61,962 nt of DNA from Rhodanobacter denitrificans (lineage in GTDB: Bacteria > Pseudomonadota > Gammaproteobacteria > Xanthomonadales > Rhodanobacteraceae): the NCBI GenBank assembly GCA_017848855.1, contig JAFIHF010000065.1, forward strand, positions 1 through 61,962, given 5' to 3'. Below are positions 8,988 to 18,214 of this stretch, in pieces (the stretch's first letter is position 1; every line of letters begins with the position of its first letter). The notes under the pieces are model-generated. The model did no database searches. It was not told where the DNA came from and worked only from the letters and a program-made list of their open reading frames with translations. A program made the translations under genes and the position numbers.

Positions 8988-9560
8988 ATGAATGCCGCCG
9001 ACCCCGCCGCGCTGCGCAAGAGCCGCCTGAAGCTGTTGCTGGTCGCCTCGATCTTCGCCGCGCCGTTCGTGCTGGCGCTGCTGCTCACGCTGGCGGGCTG
9101 GCAGCCGGGCGCGAAGGGCAACGGCCTGCCGATCCTGCCGCAGCGCAACTTCGCCCAGGAGCAGCTCCCGGTACGCCTCGCCGACGGCAAGGACTGGGCC
9201 TGGCGCGACAGTGAGCCGCGGCTCACCCTGGTCGCGCTGCCCGGGCCGGACTGCGCCGCGCGCTGCTACGCCGCGCTGACCGCGATGGCCAAGGCGCGCG
9301 TGCTGCTCAACCGCAACCAGTCGCGGCTGCGCCTGCTCTACGTGGGCACGCCGCCCGCGGATGCGCGGCAGCGCGCGGGCATGGCGAACTACTGGCAGCT
9401 GGGCGCGGATACCGACGGCAAGCTGGCCGCGTGGCGGCCGACCTCGCCCGACAGCGTGAGCGCCGTGCTGGTGGAATCCGATGGCACCGCGCTGGCGCGC
9501 TATCCTGCCGGTTTCGATCCGGCCGGTTTGTTGAAGGATCTGCAGAAGGTCATCAAGTGA
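8988..9560 (+). CDS. Membrane-anchored thioredoxin-like protein of the oxidase cluster
   Basis: A 190-aa protein with one N-terminal helix (about 15-40) and a periplasmic domain resembling a degenerate thioredoxin/Sco fold. A CAARC sequence occupies the place of a Cys-X3-Cys pair ([13 protein letters not shown]). Such a pair could bind copper as in Sco1 or act as a redox pair. Proteins like this lie between SURF1 and ctaA in xanthomonads, usually annotated as hypothetical. The ATG at 8988 is preferred to GTG 8976. Its stop overlaps the ctaA start by one base. Confidence 0.7.
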   Translation: MNAADPAALRKSRLKLLLVASIFAAPFVLALLLTLAGWQPGAKGNGLPILPQRNFAQEQLPVRLADGKDWAWRDSEPRLTLVALPGPDCAARCYAALTAMAKARVLLNRNQSRLRLLYVGTPPADARQRAGMANYWQLGADTDGKLAAWRPTSPDSVSAVLVESDGTALARYPAGFDPAGLLKDLQKVIK

Positions 9561-10723
9561 TGTCGTTGCACGTGGGAAAAATCCTGCGCTGGCTGTCGCT
9601 GCTGGCGGCCGTGTTCGCGTTCGGGCTGGTGATGTTCGGCGCCTTCGTGCGCCTGTCCAACGCCGGCCTGTCCTGCCCCGACTGGCCCACCTGCTACGGC
9701 GAGGCGACCTGGCCGCAGCACGCGCAGGCGGTGGCGCAGGCCGACGCCGCGTTCCCGCAGCGCCCCTACGAGGCGCACAAGGCCTGGCGCGAGCAGGTGC
9801 ACCGCATGCTGGCCGGCACGCTGGGCGTGCTGGTGCTGGCGCTGGCGCTCGCGGCCGCGTGGCGGCGGCGCTGGGCCGTGCTGGCGCTGGCGGGCAGCGC
9901 GGCGCTCGCCGCGGTGGGCGTGGCGATGTACATGCAGGGCGAGCATCGCTGGTCCTCGCTGTTCGCGGTGTGCGCGATCGCGCTGCCGCTGGCGGCGGCG
10001 CTGGCGCTCAAGCGGCCGGCGGCGTGGCGCGTCTGCCTCGTGGCGCTGGGCGTGATCGTGTTCCAGGCCATGCTCGGCATGTGGACGGTGACCCTGCTGC
10101 TCAAGCCCATCGTGGTGACCGGACACCTGCTGGGCGGCATGACCACGTTCGCGCTGCTCGGCTACGCGGCGGTGCGCTTCGGCGGCGTGGGCGCGGTGGA
10201 CGACGCGCTGGCCGGCCTGCGCAGGCTGGTGGTCCTCGGCATCGTGCTGCTCGCCTGCCAGATCGCGCTGGGCGGCTGGACCTCGTCGAACTACGCGGCG
10301 CTCGCCTGCGGCACCGGACCGGCGGCCTTCCCGCAGTGCCTGGGCCAGTGGTGGCCGCCGGGCGATTACCGGCAGGGCTTCATCCTGTGGCGCGGCATCG
10401 GCGTCAACTTCGAAGGCGGCATCCTCGACGGGCCCGCGCGCACCGCGATCCAGATGGTGCACCGGCTCGGCGCGCTGGCGGTGTTCTGCTACCTCGGCTG
10501 GCTGTCGCTGCGGCTGGCGCGGCGCGGCCTGCGCGGCTACGGCCTCGCGATCGCCGCGGCGCTGCTCTGCCAGGTGCTGCTGGGCATCAGCAACGTGCAC
10601 TTCGGCCTGCCGCTGCCGGTGGCCACCGCGCACAACGGCATGGCCGCGCTGCTGCTGTTCGCGCTGGTGGCGACGCTGGCGCGCACGCAGCGGCGGCACG
10701 ATGCGGCGGGAGCCCGACGATGA
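9560..10723 (+). CDS. ctaA: Heme A synthase (COX15/CtaA)
   Basis: CtaA oxidises the methyl group of heme O to the formyl group of heme A. The 387-aa protein has about eight membrane helices in two related halves. Conserved family sequence is seen at [16 protein letters not shown] after helix 1, at EQVHRMLAG, and at [11 protein letters not shown] in the second half, where the His residues are heme ligands. Cys pairs occur in both halves (CPDWPTC and [11 protein letters not shown]). Start and stop overlap both neighbours, giving translational coupling. Confidence 0.95.
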   Translation: MSLHVGKILRWLSLLAAVFAFGLVMFGAFVRLSNAGLSCPDWPTCYGEATWPQHAQAVAQADAAFPQRPYEAHKAWREQVHRMLAGTLGVLVLALALAAAWRRRWAVLALAGSAALAAVGVAMYMQGEHRWSSLFAVCAIALPLAAALALKRPAAWRVCLVALGVIVFQAMLGMWTVTLLLKPIVVTGHLLGGMTTFALLGYAAVRFGGVGAVDDALAGLRRLVVLGIVLLACQIALGGWTSSNYAALACGTGPAAFPQCLGQWWPPGDYRQGFILWRGIGVNFEGGILDGPARTAIQMVHRLGALAVFCYLGWLSLRLARRGLRGYGLAIAAALLCQVLLGISNVHFGLPLPVATAHNGMAALLLFALVATLARTQRRHDAAGARR

Positions 10724-11622
10724 AAAACATGCTGGGCGAATACCTGCAGCTGACCAAGCCGCGCGTGGTGGCGCTGCTGGTGTTCTGCGCGGTGATCGGC
10801 ATGTTCCTCGCGGTGCCGGGTATCCCGCCGTGGCGCGCGCTGGTGTGGGGCACGCTGGGCATCTGGCTGGCCTCGGGCTCGGCGGCGGCGTTCAACCACC
10901 TGATCGACCAGCGCATCGACAAGCTGATGGCGCGCACGGCGCGGCGCCCGCTCGCCACCGGCCACCTGCAGCCGCGGCAGGTGCTGGTGTTCGCGATCGC
11001 GATGGGCATCGTCTCGATGCTGGTGCTGGCGCTGCTGGTGAATGGGCTCACCGCCTGGCTCACCTTCGGCGGCTTGATCGGCTACGCGCTGGTCTACACG
11101 GCGTACCTCAAGCGTGCCACGCCGCAGAACATCGTGATCGGCGGCCTCGCCGGCGCGATCCCGCCGGTGCTGGGCTGGACCGCGGTGACCGGCGCGCTGC
11201 ATCCGTTCGCGCTGCAGCTGTGCCTGATCATCTTCGTGTGGACGCCGCCGCACTTCTGGGCACTGGCGATCTTCCGCCGCGACGACTACGCGCGCGCCGG
11301 CGTGCCGATGCTGCCGGTGACCCACGGCGTGGAATACACGCGCTGGCAGGTGCTGTTCTACACCGTGCTGCTGGTGCTGGTGACCCTGCTGCCGGCGATC
11401 ACCGGCTACAGCGGCTGGCTCTACCTCGGCGGCGCGGCGGTGTTGGGCGCGGGCTTCCTGTACTACGCGATCCGCCTGCTGAACCCGCCGGACCCGTTCT
11501 TCGCGATGCGCGTGTTCAAGTACTCGATCGTCTATCTGATGGCGTTGTTCGCGTTCCTGCTCGCCGACCACTGGCTGGTGGCGCCGCTGCGGCAGGGGCT
11601 GGTGTTCAAGGCGGTGGGGTGA
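10720..11622 (+). CDS. ctaB: Protoheme IX farnesyltransferase (heme O synthase)
   Basis: CtaB adds a farnesyl group to heme B, giving heme O, the substrate of CtaA. The 300-aa polytopic protein of the UbiA superfamily shows the first Asp-rich motif NHLIDQRID and the second region [17 protein letters not shown]. The sequence [14 protein letters not shown] at the N-terminus is typical. The ATG overlaps the ctaA stop in an ATGA arrangement. It closes the oxidase cluster; a two-component pair starts only 28 bp later with no visible terminator. Confidence 0.96.
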   Translation: MKNMLGEYLQLTKPRVVALLVFCAVIGMFLAVPGIPPWRALVWGTLGIWLASGSAAAFNHLIDQRIDKLMARTARRPLATGHLQPRQVLVFAIAMGIVSMLVLALLVNGLTAWLTFGGLIGYALVYTAYLKRATPQNIVIGGLAGAIPPVLGWTAVTGALHPFALQLCLIIFVWTPPHFWALAIFRRDDYARAGVPMLPVTHGVEYTRWQVLFYTVLLVLVTLLPAITGYSGWLYLGGAAVLGAGFLYYAIRLLNPPDPFFAMRVFKYSIVYLMALFAFLLADHWLVAPLRQGLVFKAVG

Positions 11623-11650
11623 ACGCGGCCTCGCCGCGCGGAGGGCCGCG

Positions 11651-12316
11651 ATGCGCCTGTTGATCGTCGAAGATTCGCCGACCCTGGGCCCGGACCTGCG
11701 CACCGCGCTGGCGCGCGACGGCCACGCGGTGGACCTGGCGGCCGATGGCGAGGAAGCGCTGCGCTACCTCGCCGCGTATCGCTACGACGTGGTGACGCTG
11801 GACCTGATGCTGCCACGCCTCGACGGCTGGGCCGTGCTGCGCCGGCTGCAGGGCCGCGAGGGCGGCACGCGCGTGCTGGTGCTGTCCGCGCGCGACCAGG
11901 TGGAGGATCGCGTCGAGGCGCTGAACCTCGGTGCCGACGACTACCTGGTGAAGCCCTTCGCCTATGCGGAACTGGCGGCGCGGCTGCACGCGCTGGCCCG
12001 CCGCGGCGACGCGCCCGCGCCGCGGCTGCAGGCCGGGCCGCTGGTGCTCGAACCGCACGCGCGGCTGGCGCGGGTGGGCGAGGCGGCGCTGCCGCTCAGC
12101 CCCAAGGAGTACGCGCTGCTGGAGGCGCTGATGAGCCAGCGCGGCAAGGTGCTGTCGCGCGCCGCGCTGTTCGAGTCGATCTACGATGCGCGCAGCGAAG
12201 CCTCCGACAAGGTGATCGAGGTGCTGATGAGCACGCTGCGCGGCAAGCTCGCCCAGGCGGGGCTGCCGGAGCTGATCGAGACGCGGCGGGGCTTCGGCTA
12301 TGTCGTGGCTGGCTGA
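11651..12316 (+). CDS. OmpR-family response regulator
   Basis: A 221-aa regulator with a receiver domain (about 1-115) and a winged-helix DNA-binding domain (about 125-219). The phospho-acceptor is D51 in VVTLDLMLPRLDG; the conserved Lys is in DYLVKPF. The winged helix ends with ETRRGFGYVV. The gene overlaps its histidine kinase by 17 bp and precedes an RND efflux operon, the usual layout of metal-sensing pairs such as CusRS or CzcRS. It may be partly read from the ctaB transcript. Confidence 0.93.
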   Translation: MRLLIVEDSPTLGPDLRTALARDGHAVDLAADGEEALRYLAAYRYDVVTLDLMLPRLDGWAVLRRLQGREGGTRVLVLSARDQVEDRVEALNLGADDYLVKPFAYAELAARLHALARRGDAPAPRLQAGPLVLEPHARLARVGEAALPLSPKEYALLEALMSQRGKVLSRAALFESIYDARSEASDKVIEVLMSTLRGKLAQAGLPELIETRRGFGYVVAG

Positions 12317-13715
12317 GCGGCTGGCCGGCTCGATCCGCGCGCGCCTGCTGCTGAGCCTGTGCGGCGGCCTCGGCCTGCTGCTGCTGGCCACCTTCGTGCT
12401 GCTCGACCTCGGCATCGACCGGCAGATCCACGGCCGCTTGGACGATGCGTTGCTTGGCCGTGCGCGCGGCATCGCCGCGGTGCTCGAATCCCATCCGCCC
12501 GCGGCCGCGCTGGCCGAACTGCAGGCGTTCAACCCCGGCTACGCCGACAGCGGGCACACCGACTTCCTGCAGATCTGGGACGCGCGCGGGCGTACCCTGC
12601 TCGCCTCGGCCAGCAACGCCGCCGCCAACCTGCAGCCGCCGCCCGCGGCGGTGGCGGCGAACGCGCCGCTGTTCTACGACCTGCGCCTGCCCGACGGCCA
12701 CAGCGGCCGCGCCGTGGCGCTGCGGCTCAACGTGGGCCGGCACGGCGCGGACGCGGTGCTGGCAGTGGCGCAGGAGCGCACCGACGTCGATGCGCTGGAA
12801 GGGCAGGTGCATCTCGCGCTGGTCGCCGCCGCGATCGGCACCATCGTGCTGGCCGCCTTGCTCGCCGTGCTCGCGGTGCGCGGCGGCCTGCGCCCACTGC
12901 TGGAATTCGGCGCGCGGGCGCGCGGCGGCGCGCCGGCCGGCGAGGCGCTGCCGCCCGAACGCATGCCGCGCGAACTGCGGCCCTTCGCCGAGAGCCTCAA
13001 CGCCGCCTTCCGCCAGCTGCGCGAGGCGCTCGAACGCGAGCGGCGCTTCGCGCGCGACGTGGCGCACGAGCTGCGCACCCCGCTGGCGGAGATGCGCATG
13101 GCGGTGGAGCTGGCGCAGCGCGACGCGGGCGACCCGGCGCCGCTGCACGGCGCGCTGGGCGCGATCGAGCGCATGCGCCGCTGCATCGACGGCCTGCTGG
13201 CGCTGTCGCGCTACGAGGCCGGCCTGGACCGCCCGCAGCTCGAACCGCTGGAACTGGCCGGCCTGCTGCGCCGCGCGCTGGCCACGGCGCAGCCGCCGGC
13301 GGCGCGCAACGCGGTGCGGATCGAGGCCGCGCTGCCGCGCGAATGCTGGGTGAGCTCGGACACCGCGCTGCTCGAACGCATCGTCGACAACCTGCTGCTC
13401 AACGCCGCCGAATACGCGCCGCCGGACAGCCGGGTGCGCGTGCGGCTGGAGCCGGCGGACGACGGCCTGCGGCTGTGCATCGAGAACCCGGCGCCCGCGC
13501 TGGAAGCCGCCGACCTGGCGCACCTGGGCGAGCGCTTCTGGCGCAAGTCGGCCGCGCGCGAAGCCAGCCGCCACGGCGGGCTGGGCCTCGCGCTGGCGCG
13601 CGCGCTGGCCGGCGTGCTCGGCCTGCGGCTCGCGTTCGCGCTGGAGCACGGCGTGTTCCGCGCCAGCCTGGAGCCCCTGCGCGAAATCGCCGCACTCATG
13701 CAACCCGAGTCTTAA
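12300..13715 (+). CDS. Sensor histidine kinase
   Basis: A 471-aa membrane kinase. Two helices (about 15-33 and 175-200) flank a periplasmic sensor domain of about 140 aa. The HisKA motif RFARDVAHELRTPLAEM carries the phospho-histidine H256. The ATPase domain has the N-box DNLLLNAAEYA and a GGLGLALARAL G-box; the D/F boxes are short. The periplasmic part shows no obvious Met/His metal cluster, so the signal cannot be named. It is coupled to the regulator upstream and lies 62 bp before the efflux adaptor. Confidence 0.92.
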   Translation: MSWLAERLAGSIRARLLLSLCGGLGLLLLATFVLLDLGIDRQIHGRLDDALLGRARGIAAVLESHPPAAALAELQAFNPGYADSGHTDFLQIWDARGRTLLASASNAAANLQPPPAAVAANAPLFYDLRLPDGHSGRAVALRLNVGRHGADAVLAVAQERTDVDALEGQVHLALVAAAIGTIVLAALLAVLAVRGGLRPLLEFGARARGGAPAGEALPPERMPRELRPFAESLNAAFRQLREALERERRFARDVAHELRTPLAEMRMAVELAQRDAGDPAPLHGALGAIERMRRCIDGLLALSRYEAGLDRPQLEPLELAGLLRRALATAQPPAARNAVRIEAALPRECWVSSDTALLERIVDNLLLNAAEYAPPDSRVRVRLEPADDGLRLCIENPAPALEAADLAHLGERFWRKSAAREASRHGGLGLALARALAGVLGLRLAFALEHGVFRASLEPLREIAALMQPES

Positions 13716-13777
13716 GCCCGTTCAAAGCATGCCGCACCGATGCTTGGCGTCCGATCGCACAGGCATCGAGGTAGGAC

Positions 13778-14830
13778 ATGCGGCATGGGTTGCTGGGATT
13801 CGCGCTGGGCGTCGCCTTGCTGCCGTTGGCGGCGTGGGCGCAGGAACGCGCGCCGAGCGCCGCGCAGCGCCAGGCGCTGGGCATCGAGCTGGGCAAGGCC
13901 GAGGCTGCGCGCGACTTGCCGGTGGACGGCCTGCCGGCCATCGTGCAGGCGCCGCTGGACGACAGCGCGGTGGTCACCGCGCCCTACGCCGGCGTGGTGC
14001 TGCAGGTGCTGGTGCGCGAGGGCGACGCAGTGCGGCGCGGCCAGCCGCTGGCGCGCGTGCAGAGCCGCGAGGCGATGACGCTGGGCGCCGATCTGGTCGC
14101 GGCGCGCGGCGAGTCCCGCCTCGCCGATGCGCAGGCCGCGCGCGACCGCCAGCTGCTGGCTGAAGGCATCATCCCCGCCGCCCGCGCGCAGGCCGCAGAG
14201 GCGCGTCGCGACGCGGCGGCCGCGCGGCTGCGCGAGCTGCAGGCCGCCGCCGCCGTGGCGCCGCCCGCGCAAGGCGGCGCGCCGGGCGTCTACGAGCTGC
14301 GCACGCCGCGCGACGGGCGCGTGATCGAGCGCGCGCTGCGCCCCGGCGAGCCGGTCGCGCTGCTGGCCAAGGCCTTCGTGGTGGCGCGCCGCGACCGCGT
14401 GCTGCTGGAGCTGCACGTGCCGGCGCGGCATGCGGCGGCGCTGCGCACCGGGCTGGGCGTGCGCCTGCGCGACGGCGTCGAGGGCCGCGTGGTGGAAGTG
14501 GGCGGGGCGGTCGATGCGGCCAGCCAGACGGTGCCGGTGCGCGCCGAAGTGGCGGACGGACGCCTGCTGGCCGGGCAGCAGCTCAGCGCCACCCTGCTGC
14601 TGCCCGCACCACCCGGCGCGGTGCGGCTGCCGTCGCGCGCGCTGGCCGAGCACGCCGGCGGCGACGCGGTGTTCGTGGCCGGGCCGCGCGGCTTCAGCGC
14701 CGTGCCGGTGGAGCTGCTGGCGCAGACCGCCGACGGCTACAGCGTGGTGCGCGGCGCGCTCAAGCCCGGCGCCGAGATCGTGGTGGCCGGCGCCGGCGCG
14801 CTGGGCGCGCTGCCGGCGGCGGGGCACTGA
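13778..14830 (+). CDS. RND efflux periplasmic adaptor subunit
   Basis: A membrane-fusion protein of 350 aa that links the inner-membrane pump to the outer-membrane channel. It has a signal peptide (cut near AWA-QE), a lipoyl half (APYAGVVLQVLVREGDAVRRGQPLARV), an alpha-hairpin rich in Ala and Arg, the second lipoyl half (ELRTPRDGRVIERALRPGEPV), and beta-barrel sequence. It lacks the N-terminal His/Met metal-binding extension of many CusB/CzcB proteins. It is the first efflux gene, one base before the pump. Confidence 0.9.
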   Translation: MRHGLLGFALGVALLPLAAWAQERAPSAAQRQALGIELGKAEAARDLPVDGLPAIVQAPLDDSAVVTAPYAGVVLQVLVREGDAVRRGQPLARVQSREAMTLGADLVAARGESRLADAQAARDRQLLAEGIIPAARAQAAEARRDAAAARLRELQAAAAVAPPAQGGAPGVYELRTPRDGRVIERALRPGEPVALLAKAFVVARRDRVLLELHVPARHAAALRTGLGVRLRDGVEGRVVEVGGAVDAASQTVPVRAEVADGRLLAGQQLSATLLLPAPPGAVRLPSRALAEHAGGDAVFVAGPRGFSAVPVELLAQTADGYSVVRGALKPGAEIVVAGAGALGALPAAGH

Positions 14831-14831
14831 C

Positions 14832-17800
14832 ATGCTGCGCCGCCTCGTCGAAGCCGCGCTGTCGCACCGCTGGCTGGTGCTGCTGGTCGCGGTGGCCGCG
14901 ATCGCCGGAGGCGCGTGGGCGTACGCGCAGCTGCCGATCGACGCCTATCCCAACATCGCGCCGACCCAGGTCAAGCTGATCCTGAAGGCGCCGGGGATGA
15001 CGCCGGAGGAAGTCGAGACGCGCGTGGTGGCGCCGCTGGAGCTGGAGCTGCTCGGCATCCCGCAGTCGCAGATCCTGCGCTCCACCGCCAAGTACGGCAT
15101 CGCCGACATCACCCTGGATTTCGAGGACGGCACCGACATCTACTGGGCGCGCCAGCAGGTCACCGAACGCTACGCGGCGGCGCAGGACAGCCTGCCCGGC
15201 GGCATCGCCGGCGGCCTGGCGCCGATCGCCACGCCGCTGTCGGACATGTTCATGTTCACCCTCGAAGGCGGCAACCTCAGCCTCGCCGAGCGGCGCACCC
15301 TGCTGGACTGGACCATCCGGCCGGCGTTGCGCACGATCCCCGGCGTGGCCGACCTCAACGCGCTGGGCGGCGAGGTGCGCAGCTTCGTGGTGGAACCCGA
15401 CCGCGCGCGGCTGTCGGCGGCCGGGCTGCATTTCCGCGACGTGGTCGACGCGATCGGGCGCAACAACCGCAACGACGGCGCCGGCCGCCTGCGCCAGGGC
15501 GACGACGCGCTGATCGTGCGCGCCGAGGGCGCGGTGCGCGGGCTGGACGACCTGCGCCGCGTGGTGGTGGCCACGCGCGGCGGCGTGCCGGTGCGAGTGG
15601 CCGACGTGGCCACGGTGCACATCGGCAGCCTGACCCGCTACGGCGCGGTCACCCGCGACGGTGCCGGCGAGGCGGTGGAAGGCCTGGTGGTGGGCCTGCG
15701 CGGCACCGACGCCTCGCGCGCGGTGGCGCAGGTGCGGGCTCGGCTGGACGCCCTGCAGGCCACGCTGCCGCCCGGCGTAAAGCTGGAGGTGTTCTACGAC
15801 CGCGGCGCGCTGATCGAGCGCGCGGTGGGCACGGTGAAGCACGCGCTGCTGGAGGCGGTGGTGCTGGTGGTGGTGTTGCTGCTGCTGTTCCTCGGCGACG
15901 CGCGCGCGGCGCTGGTGGTCTCGCTGACCCTGCCGATGGCGGCCCTGCTCACCTTCCTGCTGATGCACCTGGCCGGCATGAGCGCGAACCTGATGAGCCT
16001 GAGCGGCCTGGCCATCGCGATCGGCATGCTGGTGGACGCCGCGGTGGTGGTGGTGGAGAACGCGATCAGCCGGCTGGCACGCGAGGAGGGCGGCAGGGCC
16101 TTGCCGCGCCTGCACCGCATCTACCGCGCGGTGGTGGAAGTGGCCAGCCCGGTGACCGCGGGTGTGGTCATCATCTGCCTCGTGTTCCTGCCCCTGCTCA
16201 CGCTGGAAGGGCTGGAGGGCAAGCTGTTCGGCCCGGTGGCGCTGACCATCGTGTTCGCGCTGCTGGCCTCGCTGCTGCTGTCGCTGACCCTGGTGCCGGT
16301 GCTGTGCTCGTGGCTGCTGCGCGACTCGGCGCATGCCGAGCCGTGGCTGATGCGCGTGCTCGAACGCGGCTACACGCCGCTGCTGGACTGGTCGCTGGCG
16401 CACGGCCGCCTGCTCGGCGCGGCGGCCGGCGCGGCGCTGCTGCTGGGCGCGCTGGCCTGGCTGGGCACCGGCAAGGCGTTCATGCCGACGATGGACGAGG
16501 GCGACATGCTGATGCAGCTGGTCAAGCGCCCCTCGGTGAGCCTGGAAGCCTCGCGCGACCAGGATCTGGCGATCGAGCGCGCGATCCGCGCGCGCCTGCC
16601 CGAGGTGGAGCACGTGGTGGCGCGGCTGGGCTCGGACGAGCTGGGCCTGGACCCGATGGGCCTCAACGAAACCGACATGTTCCTGCAGCTCAAGCCGCGC
16701 CAGCAGTGGCGCGTGCCCGAGCGCGACTGGCTGGAGGAACAGCTGCGCGCGGTGATGCAGGATTTTCCCGGTGTCGACTACGGCTTCACCCAGCCGATCC
16801 AGATGCGCGTGTCGGAGATGCTCACCGGCAGCCGCGGCGACGTGGCGGTGAAGGTGTTCGGCCCCGAGCTGGGCACGTTGAACCGCCTCGCCGACGGCAT
16901 CGCGGCGATCCTCGAGCGCACCCGCGGCAGCCAGGACGTGATCGCGCAGACGCAGGAAGGCATGCGCTACCTCGGCGTGCGCATCGACCGCGAGGCGGCG
17001 GGACGCTACGGCCTGGACGTGGCGGCGGTGCAGGACGAACTGCGCGCGCAGCTGGAAGGCTGGCAGGCCGGCACGGTGATCGAGCAGCAGCGCCGCACCC
17101 CGGTCAGCGTGCGCGGCGCGCGCAGCGTGGCCGACGCCCCGGCGCTGTTCGGGCAGCTGAGCCTGGCGCGCGGCGACGGCGGCGAAGTGCCGCTGGATCG
17201 CGTGGCCGCGCTCGCGCCCGTGGCCGGCCCGGTGGCGGTGCGCCGCGAAGCGGGCTCGCGCTACGCGCTGGTGCAGGCCAACGTGGCCGGGCGCGACCTG
17301 GTCGGCTTCGTCGAGGAAGCGCGCGCCGCGGTGGAGAAGGAGCTGCACCTGCCGGCGGGCTACCGCATCAGCTGGGGCGGGCAGTTCGAGAACCAGCAGC
17401 GCGCCGCGGCACGCCTCGCGGTGGTGGTGCCGGTGGCGCTGGCGCTGATCTTCCTCGTGCTGTTCTCCACCTTCGGTTCGCTGCGGCAGGCCCTGCTGAT
17501 CCTGTGCAACGTGCCGTTCGCGCTGGTCGGCGGCATCGTGGCGCTGTGGCTGTCGGGGCAGTACCTGTCGGTGCCCGCCTCGGTCGGTTTCATCGCGCTG
17601 CTCGGCATCGCGGTGCTCAACGGCCTCGTACTGGTGTCGCACTTCAACGAGCTGCGCGTGGCGGGCCTGCCGATGGCGCAGGCCGTGCGCGAAGGCGCGC
17701 TGCGGCGCCTGCGCCCGGTGCTGATGACCGCCTCCATCACCGCGCTCGGCCTGGTGCCGCTGCTGTTCGCCAGCGGCCCCGGCGCGGAGATCCAGCGCCC

Positions 17801-17906
17801 GCTGGCGGTGGTGGTGATCGGCGGCCTGACCAGTTGCACCGCGCTGACCCTGCTGTTGCTGCCGGTGCTGTTCCGTCGCTTTGGCGAGGCGAGCCGAGTG
17901 CCATGA
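14832..17906 (+). CDS. Heavy-metal RND pump (CusA/CzcA family)
   Basis: A 1024-aa proton-driven pump with twelve helices and two large periplasmic loops, forming the core of a tripartite efflux system. Family landmarks include YPNIAPTQVKL near the N-terminus and FMPTMDEGDMLMQL before the second half. In helix 4 the sequence AIGMLVDAAVVVVEN holds D402 and E409, but the position of the first of the two CzcA aspartates is alanine (A396). A single Asp there is the CusA pattern, suggesting Cu(I)/Ag(I) rather than Co/Zn/Cd. This is inference from one site. It overlaps the DUF3240 gene by 4 bp. Confidence 0.93.
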   Translation: MLRRLVEAALSHRWLVLLVAVAAIAGGAWAYAQLPIDAYPNIAPTQVKLILKAPGMTPEEVETRVVAPLELELLGIPQSQILRSTAKYGIADITLDFEDGTDIYWARQQVTERYAAAQDSLPGGIAGGLAPIATPLSDMFMFTLEGGNLSLAERRTLLDWTIRPALRTIPGVADLNALGGEVRSFVVEPDRARLSAAGLHFRDVVDAIGRNNRNDGAGRLRQGDDALIVRAEGAVRGLDDLRRVVVATRGGVPVRVADVATVHIGSLTRYGAVTRDGAGEAVEGLVVGLRGTDASRAVAQVRARLDALQATLPPGVKLEVFYDRGALIERAVGTVKHALLEAVVLVVVLLLLFLGDARAALVVSLTLPMAALLTFLLMHLAGMSANLMSLSGLAIAIGMLVDAAVVVVENAISRLAREEGGRALPRLHRIYRAVVEVASPVTAGVVIICLVFLPLLTLEGLEGKLFGPVALTIVFALLASLLLSLTLVPVLCSWLLRDSAHAEPWLMRVLERGYTPLLDWSLAHGRLLGAAAGAALLLGALAWLGTGKAFMPTMDEGDMLMQLVKRPSVSLEASRDQDLAIERAIRARLPEVEHVVARLGSDELGLDPMGLNETDMFLQLKPRQQWRVPERDWLEEQLRAVMQDFPGVDYGFTQPIQMRVSEMLTGSRGDVAVKVFGPELGTLNRLADGIAAILERTRGSQDVIAQTQEGMRYLGVRIDREAAGRYGLDVAAVQDELRAQLEGWQAGTVIEQQRRTPVSVRGARSVADAPALFGQLSLARGDGGEVPLDRVAALAPVAGPVAVRREAGSRYALVQANVAGRDLVGFVEEARAAVEKELHLPAGYRISWGGQFENQQRAAARLAVVVPVALALIFLVLFSTFGSLRQALLILCNVPFALVGGIVALWLSGQYLSVPASVGFIALLGIAVLNGLVLVSHFNELRVAGLPMAQAVREGALRRLRPVLMTASITALGLVPLLFASGPGAEIQRPLAVVVIGGLTSCTALTLLLLPVLFRRFGEASRVP

Positions 17907-18214
17907 CTCAAGTGTTGAAACGACTCACCCTGATCGCTCCGCGCAGCATGGAGGCGGCGCTGGCCGCCGCCCTGCTGGAAATGGAACCGGTGCTGCCGGG
18001 CTTCACCACCGCCGCGGTGCAAGGGCATGGCGAGGGCTTCACCCGCGCGAACACGCACGAGCGCGTGCGCGGCCGCGTCGATCGCCTGCTGCTGTGGCTG
18101 GTGCTGCCGGCCGACGACGTGCCGCGCGTGCTGGCGCAACTGCAGCAACGCCTGCAGCACAGCCAGATCGTGTGGTGGGTGGAGCCGGTGGATGCGATGG
18201 GGAGGCTGGCATGA
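17903..18214 (+). CDS. DUF3240 family protein
   Basis: A 103-aa soluble protein of the DUF3240 family, which occurs almost only beside heavy-metal RND operons. The sequence looks PII-like in size and layout (TLIAPRSMEAALAAALLE, then VDRLLLWLVLPADDV, ending in IVWWVEPVDAMGRLA), so a ferredoxin-like fold that senses metal or nucleotides is plausible but unproven. ATGA overlaps with both the pump and the channel gene make it part of the same translation unit. Confidence 0.85.
   Translation: MTQVLKRLTLIAPRSMEAALAAALLEMEPVLPGFTTAAVQGHGEGFTRANTHERVRGRVDRLLLWLVLPADDVPRVLAQLQQRLQHSQIVWWVEPVDAMGRLA

Noticed and set aside
14760-17642. A 960-aa frame antisense to the RND pump
   Set aside because: Composition is His/Gln/Arg-rich without any motif; the pump on the other strand is unmistakable.
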